A DNA stretch of 64,000 nt from Apostichopus japonicus (taxonomy: Eukaryota; Echinodermata; Holothuroidea; Aspidochirotida; Stichopodidae). Location of the stretch: contig NC_092562.1 in assembly GCF_037975245.1 (NCBI RefSeq), positions 2,639,001 through 2,703,000 on the forward strand, written 5' to 3'. The stretch's first letter is position 1, and the number at the start of each line of letters is the position of its first letter. Below are positions 1-13,800 of this stretch, one piece after another. The translations under genes and the position numbers were made by a program. The notes below the pieces were generated by a model. It was not told where the DNA came from. It did no database searches and saw only the letters and a program-made list of their open reading frames with translations.

Positions 1-3000
1 CGTGAGTTCAAAGATCCATGGGATAGGTGTGAGCTCAAAGGTCCATGGATAGGTGTGAGTTCATAAGGTCCATGGATAGGTGTGAGTTTAAAGGTCCATG
101 GGATAGATGTGAGTTCAGAGGTCTATGGATAGGTGTAAGCTCAAAGGTCCATGGGATAGGTGTGAGCTCAAAGGTCTATGGATAGGTGTGAGTTCAAAGG
201 TCCTTAGATAAGTGTGGGTTCAAAGGTCTATGGATAGATGTGAGTTCAAAGGTCCATAGAGAGGTGTGAGTTCGTAAGGTCCATGGAAAGGTGTGAGTTT
301 AAAGGTCCATGGATAGGTGTGAGGTCAAAGGTCTATGGATAGGTGTGAGTTCAAAGGTCCATGGATAGGTGTGAGTTCAAAGGTCTATGGATAGGTGTGA
401 GTTCAAAAATGCATGGATAGGTGTGAGTTCAAAGGGATATGGATAGGTGTGAGTTCAAAGATGCATGGATAGGTGTGAGGTCAAAGGTCTATGGATAGGT
501 GTGAGTTCAAAGATGCATGGATAGGTGTGAGTTCAAAGGGATATGGATAGGTGTGAGTTCAAAGGTCTATGGAAAGGTGTGAGTTTAAAGGTCTATGGAT
601 AGGTGTGAGTTCAAAGATCCATGGGAAAGGTGTGAGTTCAAAGGTCCATGGGATAGGTGTGAGTATAAACGTCCATGGATAGGTGTGAGTTCAAAGGTCC
701 ATGGAAAGGTGTGAGCTCAAAAGGTCCATGGATAGGTGTGAGCTCAAAGGTCTATGGATAGGTGTGAGTTTTAAGGTCTATGGATAGGTGTGAGTTCAAA
801 GGTCTATGGATAGGTGTGAGTTCAAAGGTCCATGGATAGGTGTGAGTTCAAAGGTCCATCGATAGGTGTGAGCTCAAAGGTCTATGGATAGGTGTGAGTT
901 CAAAGATCCATGGATAGGAGTGAGTTCATAAGGTCCATGGATAGGTGTGAGTTCAAAGGTCCATGGATAGGTGTGAGCTCAAAGGTCCATGGAAAGGTGT
1001 GAGCTCAAAAGGTCCATGGATAGGTGTGAGCTCAAAGGTCTATGGATAGGTGTGAGTTCAAAGGTCTATGGATAGGAGTGAGTTCATAAGGTCCATGGAT
1101 AGGTGTGAGTTCAAATGTCTATGGATAGGTGTGAGTTCAAAGGTCCATGGATAGGTGTGAGCTCAAAGGTCCATGGAAAGGTGTGAGCTCAAAAGGTCCA
1201 TGGATAGGTGTGAGCTCAAAGGTCTATGGATAGGTGTGAGTTCAAAGGTCCATGGATAGGTGTGAGCTCAAAGGTCTATGGATAGGTGTGAGTTCAAAGG
1301 ACTATAGATAGGTGTAAGCTCAAAGGTCCATGGGATAGGCGTGAGTTCAAAGATCCATGGGATAGGTGTGAGCTCAAAGGTCCATGGATAGGTGTGAGTT
1401 CATAAGGTCCATGGATAGGTGTGAGTTCAAAGGTCTATGGATAGGTGTAAGCTCAAAGGTCCATGGGATAGGTGTGAGTTCAAAGGTCCTTGGATAGGTG
1501 TGAGTTCAAAGGTCCTTAGATAAGTGTGAGCTCAAAAGGTCCATGGATAGATGTGAGTTCAAAGGTCTATGGATAGATGTGAGTTCAAAGATCCATGGAT
1601 AGGTGTGAGTTCAAAGGTCCATGGATAGGTGTGAGTTTAAAGGTCTATGGATAGGTGTGAGTTCAAAGATCCATGGGAAAGGTGTGAGTTCAAAGGTCCA
1701 TGGGATAGGTGTGAGTATAAACGTCCATGGATAGGTGTGAGTTCAAAGGTCCATGGAAAGGTGTGAGCTCAAAAGGTCCATGGATAGGTGTGAGCTCAAA
1801 GGTCTATGGATAGGTGTGAGTTTTAAGGTCTATGGATAGGTGTGAGTTCAAAGGTCTATGGATAGGTGTGAGTTCAAAGGTCCATGGATAGGTGTGAGTT
1901 CAAAGGTCCATGGATAGGTGTGAGCTCAAAGGTCTATGGATAGGTGTGAGTTCAAAGATCCATGGATAGGAGTGAGTTCATAAGGTCCATGGATAGGTGT
2001 GAGTTCAAAGGTCCATGGATAGGTGTGAGCTCAAAGGTCCATGGAAAGGTGTGAGCTCAAAAGGTCCATGGATAGGTGTGAGCTCAAAGGTCTATGGATA
2101 GGTGTGAGTTCAAAGGTCTATGGATAGGTGTGAGTTCATAAGGTCCATGGATAGGTGTGAGTTCAAATGTCTATGGATAGGTGTGAGTTCAAAGGTCCAT
2201 GGATAGGTGTGAGTTCAAAGGTCCATGGATAGGTGTGAGCTCAAAAGGTCCATGGATAGGTGTGAGCTCAAAGGTCCATGGATAGGAGTGAGTTCAAAGG
2301 TCCATGGATAGGTGTGAGCTCAAAGGTCTATGGATAGGTGTGAGCTCAAAGGTCCATGGATAGGTGTGAGCTCAAAAGGTCCATGGATAGGTGTGAGCTC
2401 AAAGGTCCATGGGATAGGCGTGAGTTCAAAGATCCATGGGATAGGTGTGAGCTCAAAGGTCCATGGATAGGTGTGAGTTCATAAGGTCCATGGATAGGTG
2501 TGAGTTCAAAGGTCTATGGATAGGTGTAAGCTCAAAGGTCCATGGGATAGGTGTGAGTTCAAAGGTCCTTGGATAGGTGTGAGTTCAAAGGTCCTTAGAT
2601 AAGTGTGAGCTCAAAAGGTCCATGGATAGATGTGAGTTCAAAGGTCTATGGATAGATGTGAGTTCAAAGATCCATGGATAGGTGTGAGTTCAAAGGTCCA
2701 TGGAGAGGTGTGAGTTCGTAAGGTCCATGGATAGGTGTGAGTTCATAAGGTCCATGGATAGGTGTGAGTTCAAAGGTCCATGGATTGGTGTGAGTTCAAA
2801 GGTCCATGGATAGGTGTGAGTTCAAAGGTCCATGGATAGATGTGAGTTCAAAGGTCCATGGATAGATGTGAGTTCAAAGGTCTATGGATAGGTGTGAGTT
2901 CAAAGGTCCATGGATAGGTGTGAGCTCAAAGGTCCATGGGATAGGTGTGAGTTCAAAGGTCTATGGATAGGTGTGAGTTCAAAGGTCCATGGATAGGTGT

Positions 3001-3092
3001 GAGTTCAAAGGTCTATGAATAGGTGTGAGTTCAAAGGTCCATGGATATGTGTGAGTTCATAAGGTCCATCGATAGGTGTGATTTCAAAGGTC
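1..3092. repeat. 26-bp minisatellite array
   Basis: About 115-120 tandem copies of a unit read as GGTCCATGGATAGGTGTGAG plus TTCAAA, 26 bp with 25-28 bp variants. The array starts before the window and ends near 3092. Variants (ATGGGATAGG, GAGCTC, TTCATAAGG, TCTATGG) recur in blocks, so the array has a higher-order layer of about 1.05-1.08 kb. The unit is not a multiple of three and no coding function is seen. The phosphatase gene at 3979 continues leftwards, so the array probably lies in one of its introns. Confidence 0.97.
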
Positions 3093-3978
3093 CTTTCCTA
3101 AGAATTTATAATATGTACAAAATGAAACCTAATCACAAAACCTATCAAAATAGGTTTTGTAACCTCTCAACTGGGTTTCCTTCTAACAATTTCGAGGAGT
3201 ATTTGACCATTTGGACTGTTTAATAATCATAAATCTTAATAATATCGATACAAGTTTATGACAATTAGCATCCTTCCAGAGTATTCCAGCCCGTAAGGAC
3301 AATTTCCTAATGCTAATACCTCTCTAAACTGTCCTCCAATATCATGCTTCAAAGCACTGGTATTGACAGTACAAACAGTTCCTGACCTTGATCTGATAGA
3401 AACATGATATTCATACTGCTCGTACTGACACTACGAGTGCTCTGATGTGGGACATGACACTAAGTATAGAAAGATTTGTCCCAAATGGTGTGAGTATTCA
3501 TAAAGAAGAAAAACAAACTCACACACACAACAGGGTTGATTTTGTTTTATCTGTGATGTATGAGTATTCTGTGTATAAGCTGGACAAAAACTTGGACAGA
3601 ATTGAACTCTATTTATGAGAAACATAATAACAGCTAAATTGGACATTGAGACCCCTCAAGTGGCAATTGTAGAGGAGAAAAGGAATGGTACTTGCAAGGG
3701 TAAATGACAAATAACTACAAACAAAGGCGGTTTTTTCTTTTCAGCAGTGTACGACCGACCATAAGGCCCTAATCTTCACAGCTTCAGGACTTAAGCTCAT
3801 CTGAGATAAAAACAATAAGGTTGATAAAGTAGACCAAGGCACAAGTTACAAGTGGTTTTTTGGATTGGAAGAGGTGATGAGATTCTGAAACAAGCACATT
3901 ATCTGTGTCAAAATCATAGATTAACATATCGGGTTTTCATAAAGACTTCTCTAACGAAAGAGAATTCCTGTGACTTAC
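3093..3978. other. Unassigned intron or 3' sequence of the phosphatase gene
   Basis: No exon was recognised here. After the exon ending at 3979 the next expected phosphatase segments (WPD loop and HC-x5-R active site) are absent on the minus strand of this stretch, so they must lie left of the window. Short open stretches exist but show no phosphatase motif. Confidence 0.5.
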
Positions 3979-6900
3979 ATATCTCACTGTAAAATATCGT
4001 ATCACGCAGCAATCCAAGACGTCCTCTGAGCTTGTTTCTACGAGGACAGATCCAAAAGTAGCTTCTCCCTCAGTGACATCTGGCCAATATTTGAAACATT
4101 TATTCTAGAACAGCAACAGGAAATCAAATAAAACTAACTAGAGAGTGAAATCACTAGAAATCACTAGAGAGTACATTGTTCATAATTGCTTCAACAAAAA
4201 ATATGTTCTTGTCTGCTAGTTGTATCATAACTTCTTTCATCACTCGGATATATTACCCATCGATGCAAAAACAGATATCCAATCTCTACCAGAAGAGTTA
4301 GGACAAACTAGGCTAGCCTAACATAGTGTCATGACAGATGTGTCTCAGCCTAGGCTACTCAGTTGATAAAGTCTTTGTTATTGTGCATATGCTTGATGAA
4401 AGCTAAACAACAGATGTTCTTTGGATGACATTGACCACTTCACAGAACTTTTCTGTAACAGAGCACAAGTTGTCCCTGACCTGAAGTGAAAAAGACTATT
4501 AACGCAAGAACATTACGGAGAAAGGGGTTGTGTAATACTACAAGTGTGACACAAGTTCATCAAATATTTACTATGATATGTTGACTTTCAGCAAGGCAGT
4601 AAATGCATTTAGATGTACATTTCGATCTAATAAAACAATTAAAACATATTCCCCCCCCCTCTGCCCACCTCCCCCTTCTGTGAGAAAAAAAACCTCTAAG
4701 CTCACCTTCCCTTCTTCTATCAGATTGGTTGCCATGACGATTTTGCCTACATCTTCTTGCCAGATCATCCTCCAGAAATCATTAACAGAAGCAGTGTTGG
4801 GGCCTTAGTTGGATAAAAAGAGGGGGGAAAATTCATAGGAGTGTTATTCTTATGAATCATGTAAAAATTAAGGCAAAATTATAATTAGTTGCTAACCATA
4901 ACAGTGATGTATCATGACAATATTGTTAACAGTTATATTTGGTTAGAGCAGTATGATCCATTGGATGTACCGTTAATCTTGCCATATACGACCAAATAAA
5001 TTATACCACTTACCCTGTGAGGCGATGTACAGCTGATTTCCGTTGTCACCCTGGAAATAAATTTAAAGAAAAAAGACGAGAATGCTTTTGTTTGAAAAGT
5101 CTGTTTCATTCATTGGGAAACATAGATGGGTCGAGAACATTTCACAGTAGAGAAGGGCATTCACCATGCAAAAATCTATGAACTTTAATATACTGTCATT
5201 TTCCTTGACCTTACTTCTAAGATGAAGATTCCAACCTTCAGAAAGAGTCTGTTATCTTTGAAACCAAAAACTAAACCCAACTGGGGAACAAAATTCACCA
5301 CATGACTGGGAGAGAATTTACTGTCACTTTCCATAACAAACATTGTTTACCTATCATTTTTTCCCCCTTTCTTTCTGTTTTCCAAACATAAGACCTAACA
5401 TAAAAAAGTTGGTGACATATGTGTGGGAAACATACTTTGGGAAACATGGGCATAAACCATGGCGCTGGTCATTTAAATCTACCCCAGAATAAATGAACGA
5501 ATTTATCATAAAACGTTGACCGGAGGAGAAACCAAGATTATTCCAAACTGCAACATCTTCAGGAATACCCCCAAGAAATATCTTTTATCAGAGGGTTCAA
5601 AATTGGTCCCCTCTCAATGATGATTAAATATTTTGGGGGGATAATACACCCATAATGTCAAAGGTCAAAGCGTGGGAAGACGCACAAGTTCCGAGGGGCT
5701 TTGTATCAGACAATTATGTAACATGGGGGAGAGGGAAAACAAAAGCAACACAACTGTTGTCATTCAGGGCAAGCTTTGAATGGTCATTGGGTCACCGGAG
5801 ACAATCACATTTTCTGTTCGGACGACCGATATCATCTTTAGAGGTGGACGACTAGTTGTTGACATCCAATTCAGACTACAGACCTCCCCCCCCCCAAATA
5901 GGTCAAATGATAAATTAGTATCGTCCTCCTATCACTCTAAAGAGTTACTAAAATGAAAAAAATATTAGCCTATGATCTAAGGTCGTCATCACATATCTCT
6001 TCAATTACCTTGATATAGGATGCATTGATGTAGCCATCCTCTTCTGTGTTATCTTCATCCTTCAACACTACGCGATTATGATCATCTGTAGTGGGCGTAA
6101 AGAAACAGGTTACTAATGTCGCACAACACTTTGAGCAGAAACACAAATTATCTGTTCACTGCTTCTTTCACCACTTTTATTTTCCTTATTAGTTTTTTTT
6201 TACTCCTCCGAAAACAAAGAGTTGTATTCGGAATAAAAATGCCAGGTTTAAAAAGTTGACAGTAACTCAAGTGTTGTGGCTATTCTTGGAAGTTTGTTAA
6301 TTGTTTTGTTTTTTTTATATAGCCTCCTATTGTATTTTAATAACCTCTTATTGATATTTTAGGATTATTTTTATTAGATTATTATTTGTTTTCACTGTAT
6401 TTATTTCCTTTTTATTGTCTTTTGTTTTTGTGAAGCGCTTTGATACTTTTTTGTGATTTAGTGCTTATAAATGACGTATTTATTTAAGTGAATTACAGGG
6501 CTGTGATCTTTTGCAATGAGCAGGGCTGCCTTAATATGTGGGTATGAATGGCCTATGTATGCAGCTGTATAAACCATGGCCGTTTCTGCTTTATGCCGTT
6601 TTATGCCGTTTGTTTTATGCTTTTATGTTTTATGCCGTTTCTACCCGCAGAATGCTACGCGGGTATTGTGGGTACGAATGACCTATGTATGCAGCTGTAT
6701 AAATCATGGCCCATGTTTTATGCCATTTCTACCCGCAGAATGCTACACGGATATTGTGGGTACGAATGACCTTTGTATGGAGCTGTATAAATCATGGCCC
6801 ATGTTTATACGGTTTCTACCCGCAGAAGGCCCACACAGGTACTGTGGGTGTGAATGACCTATGTATGCAGCTGGTATAAATCATGGCCCATGTTTTATGC

Positions 6901-7838
6901 CGTTTCTACCCGCATAAGGCCCACACAGGTACTGTGGGTGTGAATGCCCTTTGTATGCAGCTGTATAAATCATGGCCCATGTTTTATGCCGTTTCTACCC
7001 GCAGAAAGCCCACACAGGTACTGTGGGTGTGAATGCCCTTTGTATGCAGCTGTATAAATCATGGCCCATGTTTATACGGTTTGTACCGGCAGAAGGCCGC
7101 CTGTCATTAGGTAATCCCATATGGTAAATGCGATGCAAAATGGGCGAATTGCTACACAATATCAAAGAACCTTAGTATTTTTACATGTAGGGGCATGCAT
7201 AATTAAAAACCAACAAAACCTGCAACAAAAAAATTTAAACACTAAATTATTTAACCATTTCAAATTATTCAGGGCCTTTTTCTTTCTTATATTGCAAATA
7301 GTTCCGGGAGGCATTTGGAATGCTCCAGTGACAGTACATGAGATTCGAAGAGACGATGTCCTCTCTAGCGGACCCCCTTAATCAGGGGCCCGTAGATGGA
7401 ATGTTTGGGCCCGTACCCGGATGTAAGGAATGTTGGTCATCTAGCTGAACAGGATGTGAAGGATGGCTCGAACAGGAGTCCATCGATGGTTACTATAATG
7501 CAAAGCGTTATGCTAATTTCCTTGTATAGATTACATGTAACCAATGCACAATATGGCTTTTTAAGAGGTATTTCACAGCTGACATGTTTCGCTGGCATAA
7601 TTAAACATCACCCCTTATAATATAGTTCTGTCAGGTAGAAACAATTTTCTGTTTCCATTATTACTTACAAAATATGAAATTCATACAAAAGTGCACAAAA
7701 AAGACAAAAAAGAGCAAAAAGAAATAATATTGAGAGCTTTTGGGACTTACATGGTAAGATATTACGGTATCTGTTCCTTGGTTTGTGGTCCTCTTTCGTT
7801 GCTACCTCGCAGGGCCTTGTCAAGTCTTCTGGTAAAGC
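3979..7838 (-). CDS. Phosphatase gene exons 15-19: N-terminal half of PTP domain
   Basis: Five small exons (7751-7838, 6009-6085, 5014-5050, 4706-4803, 3979-4104) join in frame. In order they show [32 protein letters not shown] (phosphotyrosine-recognition loop, KNRY type), [45 protein letters not shown] and a [12 protein letters not shown] strand. This is family-typical order and spacing for a classical PTP. The WPD loop, HC-x5-R and Q loop are not in the window. Confidence 0.9.
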
Positions 7839-10800
7839 CTGAACAAAAAAAACAATTATTCCATAGAAACAGATTTTTTTTTTCCAATTTTACCAATCGC
7901 TTCATTAAAATTGTTTTTAACTCCGTCAGGGTATGCAAGGGTCCAGGCAGTTGCGGTTGCTGGAAACTATAAGCCCGATGCAACAGCCCGAAGGAAAGTG
8001 AGCAAACTCTGGAAGAAGGGATTAGCTTTTGATTGAGGATAAGTACAGACCTATCACTGTGGGGAGGATTGGGAAGGATATCGGAGGACGTGGGAGAGAA
8101 AGGGTGGCAGCTGGGGCCATGGGGGAGGATAAGGGAGGATTAGGGAGGATGGGGAGATATACAGATCTGCCTCCCAAGCAATAAATATGAAATATCCTGA
8201 TGGTGTTCGCAACCATTTAGCATTATACAAAGTTAGTGACATATAGGTTGGTTCTCGTCAAGCTTTCAAACCGTCAAAAAAACCTGTTAAACCGTCAAGC
8301 TGTCAAACTGTACCAGACAAGCAAACAAGAACAAATTACCTCCCACTGCTTTATCAAGTAGCCGCTGTCAAGACTCGACCAGAAATATTCTACAAAGTCG
8401 CCGACTGGTACAGGACGCAAGACTTCCATTTGAACGGATGGTTTGACGGTTGCAACCGGCTTGTCCGTGACAGGTTCATCCAGACTTCCCTCCTCACTTG
8501 GTATAAGTATCTCACTACCACCTGAAAAGGGATAAATATTTCTTTTTCTGCTTATCTGAGTTTTTTTTCTTTTTCTTAGATAACATGAATAATCGGTAAA
8601 AACGGTAAATATGGTCATTCCAAAATTCAATTGCCAATGAATAAATACAAATGCTATTCCTGCCATATTTGGCAACTTAATGTTTTGTCAACTTTATACA
8701 GGGATGAGACTGAGCTGGGGAAAAAAAATCTGAAATTTATCGATTGCCGTCCTGGGGGAGGGGTTTAAGGGGAGGGGTGCCCCTCTCCCCTTTAGAAATT
8801 TTTTGTCAGGTAAGGAGGGCTTAGATGCAAAATGGTGGACTCTAGATGGAATCTATCACATCACGTAACTCGCCAAAAAAGTGTGGAATTTCTGCTTGTA
8901 TAATTTATCCATTAGCTTTATTGAACCAAAAAAAGGCTTTTTTGCTTGCTTTGTGCTACTTGATTCCACCACTGGTCAAATTCGGTGTTCCTTCCCTTCA
9001 CAGTCCAGCATGTTCCGCAAAAAAAAAAAAAAAATTAAATCAAAAAAATAATAACAAATATTAAAAAACGCGAATTACGAGAAAAAACGCGAAAATGAGA
9101 AGAAAAAAAATCGGAAATCCGCGTTTCCGCGGAAGAGTCTCATGCCTGTTTATATAATTATGAAAAAAGGACCGGCTATAAAAGGACTAACTTAAAGGGA
9201 CGTCAACCAAAATGAAAGGTAGTAACCAGATGAAGAAACCATTACCTCTGAAAGCTGAAAGAATCAAAGTAAGTGTTCAACCTCATATTACTGACAGTAT
9301 AGCCACAAAAATTCTTTCACAGATTGCTTTCATGTATTATTACATTCATTCGTCACATTGGAAACTGATCACGATCCGAAAGGAGATTTTGAAACAAGCT
9401 TTACGTTTATTCTCTTTCCATTCCACTCTTCTGGAGGAGGGATTAGCCACTTAGGCATGACCACAGAATTGTCATCGAAGGTTCCCCCTGATTCCTTGTA
9501 TCGAGACCATTATTCTGACAGAACTTACCGTCACGACAAATAATTTAAAAAACATCAACTAGTGTCCTAGCTGAATAGCTGCTTAGTATTTTTACATATA
9601 GTTGCTGAGTAATTCTTCATACTTGCAAAAACCAGATATGAACACTTTGCTTACTTACATCAGGACAAAGGTATGTAAATAGAGAATTAATCTGCATGCA
9701 TGCTGTAAGGGTGCTTAACAAAGTTGATTGTACCCACCTTTGTGTTTCGGGTTGGGGAACGGGACAGGAAAGAGGAAGATCAAAAGTTATGCTTTGTTTA
9801 CCTTCATACTAAAATCCCCCACCTTCTTTTTTGCATTTCGTAGAAAGAAAAACAATGTACACTGCATCTGCACTACATCTGCAATACATCTGCACTCATC
9901 TCTGCTACATCTGTACTACATCTACTCTACATCTGCACTACATCTACACTACATCTACACTACATCTACACTACATCTACACTACATCTAGACTACATCT
10001 ACACTACATCTGTACTACATCTACACTGCATCTGTACTACATCTAGTCTACATCTACACTACATCTGCACTTCATCTACACTACATCTACACACTACATC
10101 TAGTCTACATCTACACTACATCTGTACTACATCTACACTACATCTACACACTACATCTAGTCTACATCTACACTACATCTGTACTACATCTGTACTACAT
10201 CTACACTACATCTGTACTACATCTAGACTACATCTACACTACATCTGTACTACATCTACACTGCATCTGTACTACATCTAGTCTACATCTACACTACATC
10301 TGCACTTCATGTACACTGCATCTGTACTACATCTGCACTACATCTGTACTACATCTAGCCTACATCTACACTACATCTGCACTTCATCTACACTACATCT
10401 GTACTACATCTAGACTACATCTACACTACATCTGCACTTCATCTACACTGCATCTGTACTACATCTACGCTACATCTGTACTACATCTAGCCTACATCTA
10501 CACTACATCTGCACTTCATCTACACTACATCTGTACTACATCTAGACTGCATCTACACTACATCTGCACTTCATCTACACTGCATCTGTACTACATCTAC
10601 GCTACATCTGTACTACATCTAGCCTACATCTACACTACATCTGCACTTCATCTACACTACATCTGTACTACATCTAGACTACATCTACACTACATCTGCA
10701 CTTCATCTACACTGCATCTGTACTACATCTACACTACATCTGTACTACATCTAGCCTACATCTACACTACATCTGCACTTCATCTACACTACATCTGTAC

Positions 10801-13800
10801 TACATCTAGACTACATCTACACTACATCTGCACTTCATCTACACTGCATCTGTACTACATCTACACTGCATCTGTACTACATCTACACTACATCTGTACT
10901 ACATCTAGACTACATCTACACTGCATCTGCACTTCATCTACACTACATCTGTACTACATCTAGACTACATCTACACTACATCTGTACTACATCTGTACTA
11001 CATCTAGCCTACATCTGTACTACATCTACACTACATCTGTACTACATCTAGACTACATCTACACTACATCTGCACTTCATCTACACTACATCTGTACTAC
11101 ATCTAGTCTACATCTACACTGCATCTGCACTTCATCTAGACTACATCTACACTACATCTACACTACATTTGCACTACATCTAGACTACATCTACACTACA
11201 TCTGTACTACATCTACACTACATCTGTACTACATCTAGACTACATCTACACTACATCTGCACTTCATCTACACTACATCTGTACTACATCTAGTCTACAT
11301 CTACACTGCATCTGCACTTCATCTAGACTACATCTACACTACATCTACACTACATTTGTACTACATCTACTCTACATCTACACTACATCTATACTACTTC
11401 TACACTACATCTGCACTACATCTACACTACATCTGTACTACATCTACACTACATCTCTGCTACATCTGTACTACATCTGCAAAGGTACAATAGATCTACA
11501 CTACATCTGCACTGCATCTACACTATATCTGCACTACATCTAGACTTCATTGCAAACGTAAACTACATCCACACTTCATCTGTAAAGATGTGCCGTTACG
11601 TTGTATCTACTTCAATACCGACGGCAACGAGGATAATGTTGTTTGAGGGATAAAAAGTTGAATACCTTGGAAGGCACTACTCTGTATACCCCTGTCATCG
11701 AGGGTCACCCCACCCTCTGCCTTGTAGCTGGATATTTCAAACTGCTTCTGTCTCTGTTGTCGAGACCTAGCAGATGGAGAAAAAAAGTGCAAACAGTTTT
11801 TGAGGAGAGAAATGATATAAAAAAGTGTAAGAAAGGCAATCATATCTAATATCTATCAAATTGCTACAGCAACTTGTCCCCCTCCTCACACCCACCCTGT
11901 CCCCCCCCCCTCTTAGAGTAAGGTTAGCTTAACAATCCCTTTGCTCATAAACTGGATGGGGAAAAAAAAACCAGTACTTTGACTCATTATGTATGTTGTT
12001 ATGACCTTTGCCCTAGTCCTTTCAGTGATCACAATCAGATAAAAGTCTATTATTTTTACTTATTTCCAATTCCCCCCCAAAACCAACCCACGTTCTGTGA
12101 TAATTGTAAACTAAATAAGGGGAACCGGTTGACCATGAATTTTACAACTCGAACATGTCAACAACAAAAGCTCCCAGTCATGTCCTTAAATTAATCCACG
12201 AATACAAACGAAGATAAACTGCAAATATGTGGCTGTTTGTTTCCTTGTTTTATTTCCTAGCCCCTTCCCTTAATCCTCTCTTTGTCCCTCCACTGTTTAT
12301 CTCCTACCTCTCCTCTTCCCCTGTTGCTTTCTTCACTCCATCCCTTGTCTCCTAATCACCTTACATCTATCTCTTTGTGTTCACCATGCTCATTAACTTG
12401 TCTGTATTCTGTGGGTGTTTTTGTCCCTTCTGTTATTGTTACTTGTCATTTCGCCTCTGAAGAAGATCCTGATAGGATCAAAACGTCAGGCCAACTTACT
12501 TTTACACATTCTATTACACAGGCTCTCTAGTGGATAAGCAGTTTGCTAACAGTTTTATTTTATTTTGTTTTTTTTCCGTCTCATCCTGATCTTTGGAGCC
12601 ACAACTTTTACACGTAATCACAGTAATCACGCGTAACCATTAAACGGAGATTACCTCCTATTCCTCCAGAAAATAACCAACAGAATACCGCTGAAGATGA
12701 CCAGAACCACACAGAGAACGGAGAATACGATGGCGCCGACATTAGTTGATGTCGCTGGTGCAGGAGTGTTATTCCCAAATACAGTCGTATCAGCAGTGGA
12801 AGTCTCATCTGTAAAAATAAAGGAAGGAAAGTGAAAACAAAATTAGGTTTAAATGTTTCCCTTTGATGTAGAGACAACCAATGCTTAAAGGTGGGCTTAT
12901 TTTCCTGAATCACGTTTTTCCACAAACAGACGCTGTTTTGGGGATTTTCTATTCCTATATATATATCCAAAAATATTGTTCACACTTTTGATCTCTGTGA
13001 ACCCACTGTACTCTGCTCCGTATGAAAGCATCCCATTTTTATCTTTGACAATCGGTGAACTGTAGTTTGTTTGATTAAATCATAAGTATTTTCGTAAAAC
13101 AACAGGATGATTGTTGTCGATTTTGCAAACCATATTGGTGTCAATCTTTGCAATAAACTTTTCAGTTTTTACGACGCCACACCAGATATAGAGACAAAAT
13201 ACACTTTGTTTGTCATATATTGTGTTCCTTGAACTTCCCTGAAAGAGGACCTGTGGCTGATTCCAATTAACAACAAACAGTACACTTTACCAGGTCGGGG
13301 TGTTGTTCCTATGGTAACCGTGGTGACCGTGATCGGAGAACTCCTTTCTCCTTCTCCTCCTTCCCCTTCCCTGCTGACTGTCACCGCAATCGAGTACGTG
13401 GACCCGCCCATCAGATCTGTCACGTTCTGCATGTGTTCCGTCACATGCTCCGAGTGTGGTACCGTCACTTCCAGAGCCCATTCACCGTTGCCTGGAGTGG
13501 TATGAAAGGACAAAGACCGTTTCAGTAGAAAGGTCAGCGGAGAGGGAACAACATCCCCTGAGAACATTTTGGATTTTGCAACGCTATGAGTTGTCCACTG
13601 AGGGTTTTGTATCGGTGGCAGGCCGTTCAACTGCCAAGACAACTGTTTAATATCATTTGTGACAAACAAAAGCTGTACCCTTGAAAGTAAACAGCAGACA
13701 ATTACACAGAAGTGACTTGATCTCCCCCTTCTTGTACTACCCTCTCCCCCTCCCTAACCACTCACCCACCACTCCATTCATTTTCCCCATCCTAAATGAA

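Noticed and set aside
1-3092. Array of possible decoy 5' splice sites (AGGTGTGAGT in every unit)
   Set aside because: They lie on the plus strand, while the gene that would contain the array is transcribed from the minus strand.
7121-7620. Two plus-strand open frames of 86 and 74 codons
   Set aside because: No motif or splice support; they lie in an intron of the phosphatase gene on the opposite strand.
9860-11580. CRISPR-like array of regular short repeats
   Set aside because: There are no unique spacers; units are contiguous 11-mers in a eukaryotic intron.
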